Below, in pieces: positions 22,062 through 30,574 of a stretch of 64,000 bases of DNA (its first letter is position 1; every line of letters begins with the position of its first letter). The stretch lies in assembly GCF_020544465.1 (NCBI RefSeq), contig NZ_CP066126.1:3286001-3350000 (forward strand), read 5' to 3'. The DNA is from Chromobacterium rhizoryzae. GTDB taxonomy: Bacteria; Pseudomonadota; Gammaproteobacteria; Burkholderiales; Chromobacteriaceae. The translations under genes were made by a program, and so were the position numbers. The notes below the pieces were generated by a model. It saw only the letters and a program-made list of their open reading frames with translations, did no database searches and was not told where the DNA came from.

Positions 22062-25037
22062 ATGGTCAACCGCCCAGCCAAGCCCCACGCCGAAAACCGT
22101 ATGCGCAACTCAAGCCAGCCCTCCCCTCAAAGCCAGCCGCTCAGCCGCCTGCGGCGCATCCAGCGCATTACTTTGTTTGGCGGGGGCGTCGCCATTTCTC
22201 TGGCGCTGCTGGCTTTGACTTTGCTGACGCTCTGGCTGGCCGGCAAGGAAATGCTGGCGGACCGGCACCGGATGTTCGATGCGGAAAATACGACGCTGAA
22301 GGTACTGCTCAGAGGGCATGCGATCGATCTCCACCACCAGGTTAGCCAGGCCGAGACGGCATGGAAGGCGCTGCCCAAAGCCAGCCCGGCGCTGCAGCGC
22401 CAATTCACCGCGCAGAATGGGGAAGCCTGGCTGCAAGCCTCCCAGGCTCACCCTCCGATGCTGGCCTTGGGCAAGCTCTCCGCCCCCTACCCGGCCCCCC
22501 GTTTCGAGCCTTATCTGGCGCTGGCGGAACATGCCGCCAGCGCGATGTGCGGCGGCGATTGCGAGTTGAGAAAATCGGTAACCGTTTCTTTGTATAGTCC
22601 GGACCAGCGGTTTCTGGCGATTATCTCCCCCAGCTTCTCCTCTGCGGCGCCCGCCCAGCTAGGCAGCAAAGAAACGCTCTGGCAAAGGACTTTCACCAAT
22701 ATGCCCAATCCAACGGCCGCCAACGGCCAAGCCGGCCGTCAGCCGGCTTGGCTGGCCGCCGTCGCCGCGCCGCTGACCCGCCGGCCCGCCATCCGTCTGG
22801 CGCAGGCCGCCGTGGTGGACGGCGCGCCTGTCGCCGTGTTCGTCAGGGATATCCGCATCGATAACTTGCTGAATACCTGGCGGCCGGACATCAGCGATGA
22901 AACCACCTTGCTCGCCAGTCCTATGGGGCCGCTTCACATCAGCTTTGGCTGGCAAGCGCAGCAAGGCGTGAAGCTGATCGCAAGGCTCCGCGCCATGGAC
23001 CTGCCCGTAATCAACGACGCGGTATCCGATATCCAGTATCGCGACGGCCTGTTCATCCTCCGCGCCCGTCTGCCCACCCCGGGCTGGGTTCATATTCAAG
23101 TCTTCCCATGGTATAGCCTGCTGAATGATTTGAGGCTGCCGCTGATCATTGATCTCAGCACGCTGCTGGTTGCCTTGACTTGCTTATGGACCTTCATTCT
23201 GTTGCTGGATCGCAAGATCTTCAAACCGGCTTTTTCCAACGCCCAGCGCATTTTTGAAAGCGAGAACCTGAACCGCATCATGGTGGACACCGCGCCCTCG
23301 GGCCTGACGCTGCTGTCCATCGCGGACGGCACGGTGCTGCTGGAAAACGAGGTGATGCGGCAATGGACGCGGATGGGTTCAATTGCCCGCTCGTCCCTGC
23401 ACCTGCAGTTGCTGGACACCCACCAGACCGCGTCCCCGCTCGGCACCACGCCTTGCCACCGGGACATCCAGTTTGAGCTGGCGGACGGCAGCGCCATGGA
23501 GCTGCACAGCACCACCATGGCCACGCATTACCAGGGCATCCGGGTTCTGCTGTGCAATGTGGTGGACATTACCCCGCGCAAGGCGCTGGAGCGCCAGCTG
23601 GAAAGCGCGCGCCAAACGGCGGAGGCGGCCAGCCAGGCGAAATCTTCCTTTGTGGCCATGGTCAGCCATGAAATCCGCACCCCGCTGCACGCCATCGTCA
23701 GCAGCCTGGATTTGCTCGGCCGCGCCCAACTGGCCGCGCCGCAACAACAGCGCCTGGCGGTAGCCAATCATTCGTCCCAGGCCTTGCTGGCCATCATCAA
23801 CGACATTCTGGACTTGTCCAAGGTGGAGTCCGGGCTGATGAGCGTGGAGCGGATTCCCTTCGATCTGGCCGCGCTCGGCCGCGAAGCGGCGGCCAGCATG
23901 GAGCCGTTGGCCCGCGCCAAGGGCCTGGAATTCTCCTGCATGATAGACGCGCAATTGGCGCCGGCTTATCTGGGCGATCCCGGCCGCGTCCGGCAGATCA
24001 TGCTGAATCTGCTGGGCAACGCGATCAAGTTCACGCTCAGCGGCGAGGTGTTGCTGGAGGTCTATCCGCAGGATGACGACCGCGCGGATTCGCCGGTGCG
24101 CATTGGCGTGACGGACAGCGGCGTGGGCATCCCCGCCGAGTACCACGACCAGGTGTTCACCGAGTTTTCCCAGGCGGACGCCTCCATCACCCGCCGCTTC
24201 GGCGGCACCGGCCTGGGCCTGTCGCTCTGCAAGAAACTGGCGGAATTGCTGGCGGGCACGATTGAATTCACCTCCACTCCCGGGGTGGGCAGCACCTTCG
24301 TCGTGACCCTGCCCTTGCCGCCCTGCGCCGCCGCGCCGGCTGCCGAGCCGCCCGCCGTCGCGGCCGGCCCGGCCGCGCCGGCGGCCCGCATCCTGGTGGT
24401 GGACGACCACCCGGCGATCCGGGCGCTCATCCAGGACCAGCTCCGCGAGCTGGGCCATCAGGCGGACACCGCCGCCAACGGCGCCGCCGCGCTGGCGCTG
24501 GCCGCCCGTCAGGCCTACGCCCTGGTGCTGACCGATCTGAGCATGCCTGACATCAGCGGTTACAGCCTGGCCCGGGCGCTACGCGACAGCGGCTTCGCCG
24601 CCCCCATCGTCGCCATCACCGCGCAGGCCGGCAGCGCGGAACAGCCGCTCTGCGCGCAAGCCGGCATCGACGAGCTCATGCTCAAGCCCTTTACCCTGGA
24701 GGAGCTGGACCGCGTGATCCGCAAACGCCTGGCCTTGCGCCCCGCCGAAGACCGCCCGGCCGCCAGACCGCCCGCGCCCTTGTCCGCCGCCCGGCGCGCC
24801 GAACTGCTGGACGCGCTGGATCATTCCCTGCAGCTGATGAGGCAAGCTTTGGAGCAGATGGACTCCGCCCCGCTGACGCAGCAGTTGCACGCCACCAAGG
24901 GGGCTTTCGCCATGGCCGGCTTGGCGCCGGTGGCGGAGCTGTGTACGGAAATCGAGCAAGCGGTGGCGGCCGGCCTGCGCGAAGAAACCGGCGCGCTGCT
25001 GGATCGGCTGGAGGCGCTGGCGCACGCTAGACTTTGA
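22062..25037 (+). CDS. Hybrid sensor histidine kinase with receiver and HPt domains
   Basis: This 991-residue protein has TM segments at about 36-60 and 359-381 flanking a periplasmic sensor region, a PAS-like linker (about 395-500), a HisKA domain with His536 in VSHEIRTPLH, a HATPase with GVGIP and GGTGLGLSL motifs, a receiver with DDHPAIR and Asp825, and a C-terminal HPt with His943 in LHATKGAF. This is a complete His-Asp-His phosphorelay in one protein, feeding the divergent regulator (21358-21990). The stop codon TGA lies inside a solo family-1 repeat end (GACTTTGAACAGGCTCT). Confidence 0.92.
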   Translation: MVNRPAKPHAENRMRNSSQPSPQSQPLSRLRRIQRITLFGGGVAISLALLALTLLTLWLAGKEMLADRHRMFDAENTTLKVLLRGHAIDLHHQVSQAETAWKALPKASPALQRQFTAQNGEAWLQASQAHPPMLALGKLSAPYPAPRFEPYLALAEHAASAMCGGDCELRKSVTVSLYSPDQRFLAIISPSFSSAAPAQLGSKETLWQRTFTNMPNPTAANGQAGRQPAWLAAVAAPLTRRPAIRLAQAAVVDGAPVAVFVRDIRIDNLLNTWRPDISDETTLLASPMGPLHISFGWQAQQGVKLIARLRAMDLPVINDAVSDIQYRDGLFILRARLPTPGWVHIQVFPWYSLLNDLRLPLIIDLSTLLVALTCLWTFILLLDRKIFKPAFSNAQRIFESENLNRIMVDTAPSGLTLLSIADGTVLLENEVMRQWTRMGSIARSSLHLQLLDTHQTASPLGTTPCHRDIQFELADGSAMELHSTTMATHYQGIRVLLCNVVDITPRKALERQLESARQTAEAASQAKSSFVAMVSHEIRTPLHAIVSSLDLLGRAQLAAPQQQRLAVANHSSQALLAIINDILDLSKVESGLMSVERIPFDLAALGREAAASMEPLARAKGLEFSCMIDAQLAPAYLGDPGRVRQIMLNLLGNAIKFTLSGEVLLEVYPQDDDRADSPVRIGVTDSGVGIPAEYHDQVFTEFSQADASITRRFGGTGLGLSLCKKLAELLAGTIEFTSTPGVGSTFVVTLPLPPCAAAPAAEPPAVAAGPAAPAARILVVDDHPAIRALIQDQLRELGHQADTAANGAAALALAARQAYALVLTDLSMPDISGYSLARALRDSGFAAPIVAITAQAGSAEQPLCAQAGIDELMLKPFTLEELDRVIRKRLALRPAEDRPAARPPAPLSAARRAELLDALDHSLQLMRQALEQMDSAPLTQQLHATKGAFAMAGLAPVAELCTEIEQAVAAGLREETGALLDRLEALAHARL

Positions 25038-25064
25038 ACAGGCTCTAAGGCCGCTATCGCGGCC
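25029..25064. repeat. Solo family-1 repeat end plus hairpin at kinase stop codon
   Basis: GACTTTGAACAGGCTCT (25030-25046) is identical to the right end of family-1 elements and contains the kinase TGA stop. A perfect hairpin GGCCGC-TATC-GCGGCC follows at 25049-25064 without a T-run. No left half is visible, so it may be a decayed element. Confidence 0.55.
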
Positions 25065-25121
25065 CGGGAACATCGGCGACAATGGCCAGGCGCTTAGACC
25101 CCCTACCCAAGAGGAGCCGCC

Positions 25122-25451
25122 ATGAAAATATCCGATCTTCCATTCGGCATCAGCGATTGGTCCGCGCTGGAACCCACCCAGCATGCCGGCGAAACCGGCT
25201 GCGCCTATTGGCGCACCCAGCGCTTTGGGGACATCCGCGTCCGCATGGTGGAATACACGCCGGGCTACCGCGCGGATCACTGGTGCGTCAAAGGCCACAT
25301 TCTGCTGTGTCTGGAAGGGGTGCTGCACACCACGCTGGCGGACGGCCGCAGCTTCACCTTGACGCCCGGCCTCAGCTACCAGGTGGCCGACGACGCGGAA
25401 CCGCATCTGTCCCATACCGAAACCGGCGCCAAGCTGTTCATCGTCGATTAA
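25122..25451 (+). CDS. Small cupin protein with DHxC motif
   Basis: This 109-residue single-domain cupin has the pattern ADHWCVKGHI near residue 52, resembling small proteins annotated as DHCW-motif cupins. Metal-binding candidates are His53, His59 and His residues near the end (EPHLSH). The AGAGGAG site and ATG are clear. Function of the family is unknown to me; metal-dependent sugar or small-molecule binding is plausible. Confidence 0.8.
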   Translation: MKISDLPFGISDWSALEPTQHAGETGCAYWRTQRFGDIRVRMVEYTPGYRADHWCVKGHILLCLEGVLHTTLADGRSFTLTPGLSYQVADDAEPHLSHTETGAKLFIVD

Positions 25452-25597
25452 GGCCGGGCGCGCCGGCTTCCGCCCTTTTGCCGCACCCTCGGAACGAGCT
25501 TGCGGCAAGGAGAGGAAGCGCCGAGCGCCATTTCCTTTGAAAAGATCACGCCGCGAGCGCCTGCCGCGGCGGCTCGTCGGAACCGGGACATCCAGCA

Positions 25598-26476
25598 ATG
25601 ACAAACGAGGTGCTCATCCGGCTGCTCAGCCAAGATCAGGTCTCCCTGGCGCTGTGGAAGATCTCCAGCCCCGCCTCCCAGCCGCGTCATCTGTTCATGA
25701 CGCACGGCACTTTTTCGGATAGGCGCATCTGCCTGGGCCTGGCGAGACATCTGGCGGAGCGGGGATTCACTTGCTGGATTCTTGAATGGCGCGGCCACGG
25801 AGACAGCCAGCGGGACCCGCCTCCTTTCAATTTTGAGACCGTCGCGCTGTTTGACGTGGCTGCGGCGCTGCGCTATCTGCTGGAAGAGGAAGGCGTCGCC
25901 CGCCTCCACTGCGTGACCCACAGCGGAGGGGGATTGGCGCTGGCGATGTGCTTGTTGCGCCATCCTCATTTCAACCAAGCCATCGGGAAAATAGCGCTCT
26001 TCGCCTGCCAAGCAGGCTATGCCGCCCAGACGCCCTGGCGACGGCTGCGCCTTATCGGCATGAGGGAAGCCTGTCGCCTGGCGGGCAGGCTGCCCGGGAA
26101 AAGGCTGGGAATCGGCGTTCAGGACGAGTCCTGGCACATGATGCGTCAATGGTTTGACTGGAACATCCACAGACGCTTCAATGGCGCAGACGGCTTTGAT
26201 TATCTGCGGCGTTTACCGCAAATCTCAGCGCCCATCCTCGCGGTCTTTGCCGAAAACGACTCTCTCATTGCCCCGCCCTCCGCCTGCCGGCAGTTTCTGG
26301 CGGCCTTTAAAGGGCAAGAGAACCAGGCGCTATTCTGTTCGGTCGCGGCCGGGTTCAGCGCGGGCTACAACCATGCCAGGGTGATGCACTCCTCCTCCGC
26401 CAGCAAAGAGGTGTGGCCCTTGCTGCTGGACTGGCTGGAAAAACCCGAGGCCCGCGCGCTCGCCGCAGCGACTTGA
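25598..26476 (+). CDS. Alpha/beta hydrolase
   Basis: This 292-residue protein has FMTHGTFSD as the oxyanion segment, EWRGHGDS, nucleophile Ser in VTHSGGG near residue 110, and late Asp/His candidates (AENDSL, GYNHARVM). It is probably a cytosolic lipase or esterase relative; there is no signal peptide. It follows the cupin gene by 146 bases in the same direction. The substrate is unknown. Confidence 0.8.
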   Translation: MTNEVLIRLLSQDQVSLALWKISSPASQPRHLFMTHGTFSDRRICLGLARHLAERGFTCWILEWRGHGDSQRDPPPFNFETVALFDVAAALRYLLEEEGVARLHCVTHSGGGLALAMCLLRHPHFNQAIGKIALFACQAGYAAQTPWRRLRLIGMREACRLAGRLPGKRLGIGVQDESWHMMRQWFDWNIHRRFNGADGFDYLRRLPQISAPILAVFAENDSLIAPPSACRQFLAAFKGQENQALFCSVAAGFSAGYNHARVMHSSSASKEVWPLLLDWLEKPEARALAAAT

Positions 26477-26521
26477 CCCCTCCCTCGCTCCGTATCTTTT
26501 ATAAACAGCTTAAGGAACGCC

Positions 26522-27229
26522 ATGAGAACCCTCGGCCTGCTGGGCGGCATCAGTTGGGTATCGACGCTGGATTACTATCGCTATCTGAACGAAGGCGTCA
26601 ACACCGCCCTGGGCGGCCTCAATTTTGCCGAGTGCGTCGTCTACTCGCTGAATTTCAACGATATCCAGCAGCGCGGCTGGGACGACTGGGAGCACACCTA
26701 TGCGCTGCTGCTCAAAGGCTGCCTGCATTTAAAAGCCGCCGGGGCCGAGGCCATCGTGCTGTGCGCCAATACCGCGCACGTCGTGGCCGAGCGCCTGGAA
26801 ACGGCCGCGGGCCTCCCCATCATCCATATCGCCGCCGCCACGGCGCGGGAAGTCGCCAAGCAGCGGCTGCGGACCGTCGGCCTGCTCGGCACTCAATTCA
26901 CCATGGAGCTGCCGTTTTTCCGGGACAAGATGCGGCAAAACGGCATTGAGACCTTGATCCCGGAGGCTCAGCACACCCGCGCTTTCATTCAGCGCACCCT
27001 GCGCGACGAGCTGGGCCGCGGCGTGGCGTCGCCGGCCACCAAGGCCGCTTATCTGGAGGCGATCCAACAGTTGATAGCGCGCGGCGCCGAGGGCATCGTC
27101 TTCGGCTGCACCGAGCTTCCGCTGCTGTTGAGCCAGGCCGACGTGCCGGTGCCGGTGTTCGACACCACCCGGATTCATGTCGAGGCCGCGCTTGAGTTCG
27201 CGCTCGCGGACGCCGCTGGCCGGCGATAG
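26522..27229 (+). CDS. Aspartate/glutamate racemase family protein
   Basis: This 235-residue protein has the two catalytic cysteines of cofactor-independent amino acid racemases: Cys81 in LCANTAH and Cys196 in FGCTELP, with a GLLGGISWVST N-terminus as in YgeA-type enzymes. It would interconvert L- and D-forms of an acidic or broad-range amino acid. It has an AAGGAA-type site. A stem GGTCTCGC-GGACCCAG-GCGAGACC follows at 27251-27274 without a strong T-run. Confidence 0.88.
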   Translation: MRTLGLLGGISWVSTLDYYRYLNEGVNTALGGLNFAECVVYSLNFNDIQQRGWDDWEHTYALLLKGCLHLKAAGAEAIVLCANTAHVVAERLETAAGLPIIHIAAATAREVAKQRLRTVGLLGTQFTMELPFFRDKMRQNGIETLIPEAQHTRAFIQRTLRDELGRGVASPATKAAYLEAIQQLIARGAEGIVFGCTELPLLLSQADVPVPVFDTTRIHVEAALEFALADAAGRR

Positions 27230-27383
27230 ACGCCGAGCCGCGGCTGTTCTCGGTCTCGCGGACCCAGGCGAGACCTTGGACGAACCATAGGCCGAAATAG
27301 CTGCCAACGCGCCGCCCGCTTCCGCATATACTGTCCGCACATCGCCAATGACGCCACCACCCATCCGACATCAAGGACCTCCG

Positions 27384-27812
27384 ATGCTCACCAGCGCCCG
27401 TAATCAGTTCGCCGGCAAAGTCACCGCCATCCATCCCGGAGCGGTCAACGACGAGATCGACCTCACCCTGCCGGGCGGCGAGGTGATCACCGCCGTCATC
27501 ACCCAGCGCAGCACCGCCAACCTGGGCCTGACCGTGGGCTGCGACGCGCTGGCCATCATCAAGGCCCCCTGGGTGATCCTGGCCAATCCCGAAGCCGGCA
27601 TCAAGCTCTCCACCCGCAACCGCCTGGAAGGCCGGGTGTCCGCGCTGCGTCCGGGCGCGGTCAACGCCGAGGTCGAAATCAAGCTCAACGGCGGCGACGC
27701 CCTGGTGGCCATCGTCACCCAGGAGAGCGCGGACGACCTTGGCCTGGCCGTCGGCAAAACCATCGTCGCCTTCTTCAAGGCCTCCCACGTGATTGTCGGC
27801 GTCCGGATCTGA
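27384..27812 (+). CDS. Molbindin: tandem Mop (TOBE) molybdate-binding protein
   Basis: This 142-residue protein consists of two Mop domains in tandem, each starting with a SARNQFAGKV- or STRNRLEGRV-like strand and ending in an ANLGL.VG or DDLGLAVG loop, as in ModG-type molbindins. These proteins store or buffer molybdate/tungstate in the cytoplasm. An AAGGA site supports the ATG at 27384. No mod transport genes are in the window. Confidence 0.9.
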   Translation: MLTSARNQFAGKVTAIHPGAVNDEIDLTLPGGEVITAVITQRSTANLGLTVGCDALAIIKAPWVILANPEAGIKLSTRNRLEGRVSALRPGAVNAEVEIKLNGGDALVAIVTQESADDLGLAVGKTIVAFFKASHVIVGVRI

Positions 27813-27819
27813 GCCCGGC

Positions 27820-28227
27820 ATGAAGCCCTCCTCCGCGGCCGAGCGCGCGCCGGCCTCCGCCCTGATAGACCGCAGAATCGCCGAACTCGGCGACTGGCGC
27901 GGCGCGGCCTTGGCGCGGATGCGGCGGCTGATCCGGGAAGCCGCCCCGGACGTGATCGAAGAATGGAAATGGATGGGCACCCCGGTCTGGTCCTTGCGGG
28001 GCATCCTCTGCACCGGCGAGTCTTACACTTCCGTCGTTAAACTGACCTTCATCAAAGGCGCGGCGCTGCCGGACCCGGCCCAATTGTTCAACGCCAGCCT
28101 GGACGGCAAGGCCAGGCGGGCGATCGATATCCGCGAGGGCGAGGAAGTGGACGCGGAGGCGTTCAAGGCGCTGATTCTGGCCGCCGTCGCGCTCAATGCC
28201 GGCGGCGGCAAAAGCAAGCCGGCCTAG
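27820..28227 (+). CDS. DUF1801 (YdhG-like) protein
   Basis: This 135-residue protein has the pattern RRLIREAAPDVIEEWKWMGTPVWS followed by LTFIKGAALPDPAQLFN, typical of the DUF1801/YdhG family of unknown function (iron-chaperone frataxin-like fold). The ATG at 27820 lies 7 bases after the molbindin stop, so the two are probably cotranscribed. Its 3' end overlaps the convergent 28224-28985 gene by four bases. Confidence 0.82.
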   Translation: MKPSSAAERAPASALIDRRIAELGDWRGAALARMRRLIREAAPDVIEEWKWMGTPVWSLRGILCTGESYTSVVKLTFIKGAALPDPAQLFNASLDGKARRAIDIREGEEVDAEAFKALILAAVALNAGGGKSKPA

Positions 28228-28985
28228 AGCCTCGACCGCTCCGCGGCCGCGCGCCGCCTGTCTCGCAGATAACGCCACACGCCGTTCAGAATGGCCGTCG
28301 GCGACAGCTCGGCCATGGCCAGCAAGCCGTGGCCCTCATGGTAGTCCGGGTTGTGCTCGACAAAATAGCGCGCCGCCGGGCGCGGGTGCTGCAGCCAGAA
28401 TTGCCGGTCGGTCTGGCTGTCCCGGGTCAAAATGCCCAGCTTCACCACAAAGGGACGCTCCGCCGCGGGCGCCGCCATGCCGAAACTGCCGCACAACTCC
28501 GCCGCCAGCCGCGCCAGCGGCTGCTCCATGCCCCGCTCCGGGCTGGGCCACATGCCGGCGGCGTACTTGTGCATCTGGATGAAGCTGGACGGATGGATCA
28601 TCGCGCCCAGGAAATACATGGGCCGCCACGGGCTGCGCAGCCAGTAGCGCAACATGCAGCCGGCCAGGAAAGGCATATTGCTGTTGCGGCCGCGGTAGTC
28701 TTTGAGCAGCCCGGCCTGCCCGCGCAAAACCTTGACTTCGCGCCCCGCCGCGCGGCGCTGGAACAGGTGGACGGCGCAATAGCCCACCGCCTGACCGTGT
28801 TCGCCGCGATGCAGCAGGATGCTGCTGTGCTCGGACTCCGGCAACACCATCTTGCGGAAGGCCGCCCGGTCCATGCCGCTGAAAACGGCGTCGTGCACTT
28901 GATAGGCTTCATCCACCAGGCGCTCGCGCCCGGCCATGGTCAACAAGTGCGGATATAGGGTGTCTGAGTGAGTGATGGTGCCCAT
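28224..28985 (-). CDS. Conserved-looking protein of unknown function, 253 aa
   Basis: This soluble protein has no signal peptide or TM segment. Features include KVLRGQAGLLKDYRGRN near residue 85 and YFLGAMIHPSSF near residue 125, which give the impression of an acyltransferase-like (GNAT-related) fold, but I cannot assign a family. The ATG at 28985 has a GAGGAG site. It shares a four-base convergent overlap with the DUF1801 gene. It is read away from the terminator at 29118-29146. Confidence 0.7.
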   Translation of the reverse strand: MGTITHSDTLYPHLLTMAGRERLVDEAYQVHDAVFSGMDRAAFRKMVLPESEHSSILLHRGEHGQAVGYCAVHLFQRRAAGREVKVLRGQAGLLKDYRGRNSNMPFLAGCMLRYWLRSPWRPMYFLGAMIHPSSFIQMHKYAAGMWPSPERGMEQPLARLAAELCGSFGMAAPAAERPFVVKLGILTRDSQTDRQFWLQHPRPAARYFVEHNPDYHEGHGLLAMAELSPTAILNGVWRYLRDRRRAAAERSRL

Positions 28986-29117
28986 GGCTCCTCGCGCGGG
29001 GTGGGACGTCGAAACGCAGCGCATGGTAAGCAGCGGGTCCGGACATCACCACTGACAGATATGCCAATGTTGTTTTTAATTCACTCAAGGCCGCAGGCCC
29101 GCGCCCAGGTCAAGCAT

Positions 29118-29146
29118 GAAAAAACCCCGCCAAGGCGGGGTTTGTC
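29118..29146 (-). terminator. Rho-independent terminator of the efflux operon
   Basis: AAACCCCG-CCAAGG-CGGGGTTT (29122-29143) followed on the minus strand by TTTTTT ends the efflux operon just after the outer-membrane gene stop at 29162. The stem is symmetric, but the longer T-run favours minus-strand use. Confidence 0.85.
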
Positions 29147-29161
29147 TTTGCACGTTGCGGA

Positions 29162-30574
29162 TCAGGACTTGGCCGGGGCTTCCCAGCCGCCGCCCAGCGC
29201 CTTGTACAGGCTCACCACGGCATTCAGTTGGTCCAGCTTGGCGCTCACCAGGCCCAGCTCCGCCTGGAAGCTGTTGCGTTGCGCGTCCAGCACGTCCAGA
29301 TAGCTGGCGTAGCCGTTGTCGTAGCGCAGATTGGCCAGGCGCAGCGATTTGTTCAAGGCCTGGAACTGCGTGGTCTGCGCCGCCTGGATCTCCCGCGCCG
29401 CGCCGTAGCCGGACAGTGCGTCCAGCGCGTCCTTGAACGCGCTTTGCACCGTCTTCTGATACTGCGCCAGCGCCTGCTTCTGCCGCGCGCTGGCCGCGTC
29501 CACCGCGTAGCCGGTCTGGCCGAAGTTGAACACCGGCGCCGCCAGATTGCCGACAAAGCTCCAGGTCCGCGTCGGGCCGGTGAACAGGGTGTCCAGCGAC
29601 AGGCTTTGCGAACCCAGCGCCCCGCTCAGGCTGATGCTGGGGAAGTAGGCCGCGCGCGCCACGCCGATGCGGGCGTTGGCGGCGACCAGCTGCTGCTCGC
29701 TGGCGGCGATGTCCGGCCGACGCTCCAGCAGGCTGGAGGACAGGCCGGCCGGCACTTCCGGCGGGGCGGACAGCGCGTCCAGGCTTTGGCCGCGCTGAAT
29801 GCCGCCGGCCACCAGCTGCTTGGGCGAGTGGCCGAGCAGCACGCCCAGCGCGCTTTCGGTCTGCTCCAGCGCGCTGGCGATCTGCGGCACCTTGGCGCGG
29901 GCCGAGGCCGCCTCGGCCTCGGCCTGCTGCTGGTCCAGCTCCGAGATCAAGCCGCCCTTGAAGCGCTTGGTCTGCAGCTTCAGCGATTCCTCGCGGCTTT
30001 GCAGCGTGCGCTTGGCGATGTCCAGCTGGGCGTCGTAGGCGCGCAGCTGGAAATAGGTCTGCGCGGTTTGCGCGGCGATCGCCAGCTTCGAGCTGTCGCG
30101 GGCGAAACGGCTGGCGGCGAAGTCGGCGCGTGCCGCTTCATTGCCGCGGCGCAGCTTGCCCCACAGGTCCAGTTCCCAAGACGCGGTGAGCTTGGCGTTG
30201 CGCACGTCGCTGACCAGCGGCGCGCCCGGCGTGCTTGTCGTGCTGGAAGCGCGGCCGCGTTGATAACCGGCGTTGGCGTTCAGCGCCGGCAGCAGCTGGG
30301 CGCGGGCGATGCCGGCCTGGGCGGCGACTTCGTCGACGCGGGCGGAGGCGGCGGCCAGGTCCTGGTTGTGTTCCAGGGCTTGGGCGATCAACTGATCCAG
30401 CACCGGATCGTTGAACTGCTTCCACCAGTCCAGGGCGATGGCCGGGTTCTGGACCGCAATGTGGACCTGTCCGCTGTCCGGCAGCTCCAGTTTGGGGCGG
30501 CTGTAGTCGGGGCCGACCGCGCAAGCGCTCAGCGCCAGCGCCGCCAATGAGGGCATCAGCACGCGTTTAAGCAT
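29162..30574 (-). CDS. Outer-membrane efflux lipoprotein (OprM/NodT family)
   Basis: This 470-residue TolC-like channel protein has a lipobox ALSAC at residues 14-18, so it is acylated, and the two repeated helical hairpins of the OprM family (QLIAQALEHNQDL and SLLERRPDIAASEQQL). It forms the exit duct of the tripartite pump. Its start overlaps the end of the RND gene by 8 bases, giving translational coupling. Confidence 0.92.
   Translation of the reverse strand: MLKRVLMPSLAALALSACAVGPDYSRPKLELPDSGQVHIAVQNPAIALDWWKQFNDPVLDQLIAQALEHNQDLAAASARVDEVAAQAGIARAQLLPALNANAGYQRGRASSTTSTPGAPLVSDVRNAKLTASWELDLWGKLRRGNEAARADFAASRFARDSSKLAIAAQTAQTYFQLRAYDAQLDIAKRTLQSREESLKLQTKRFKGGLISELDQQQAEAEAASARAKVPQIASALEQTESALGVLLGHSPKQLVAGGIQRGQSLDALSAPPEVPAGLSSSLLERRPDIAASEQQLVAANARIGVARAAYFPSISLSGALGSQSLSLDTLFTGPTRTWSFVGNLAAPVFNFGQTGYAVDAASARQKQALAQYQKTVQSAFKDALDALSGYGAAREIQAAQTTQFQALNKSLRLANLRYDNGYASYLDVLDAQRNSFQAELGLVSAKLDQLNAVVSLYKALGGGWEAPAKS

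Noticed and set aside
27251..27274. Hairpin GGTCTCGC...GCGAGACC after the racemase gene as a family-1 repeat
   Set aside because: It shares only the TCTCGC/GCGAGA core; terminal repeats and the second hairpin are missing, so it is not counted as a copy.
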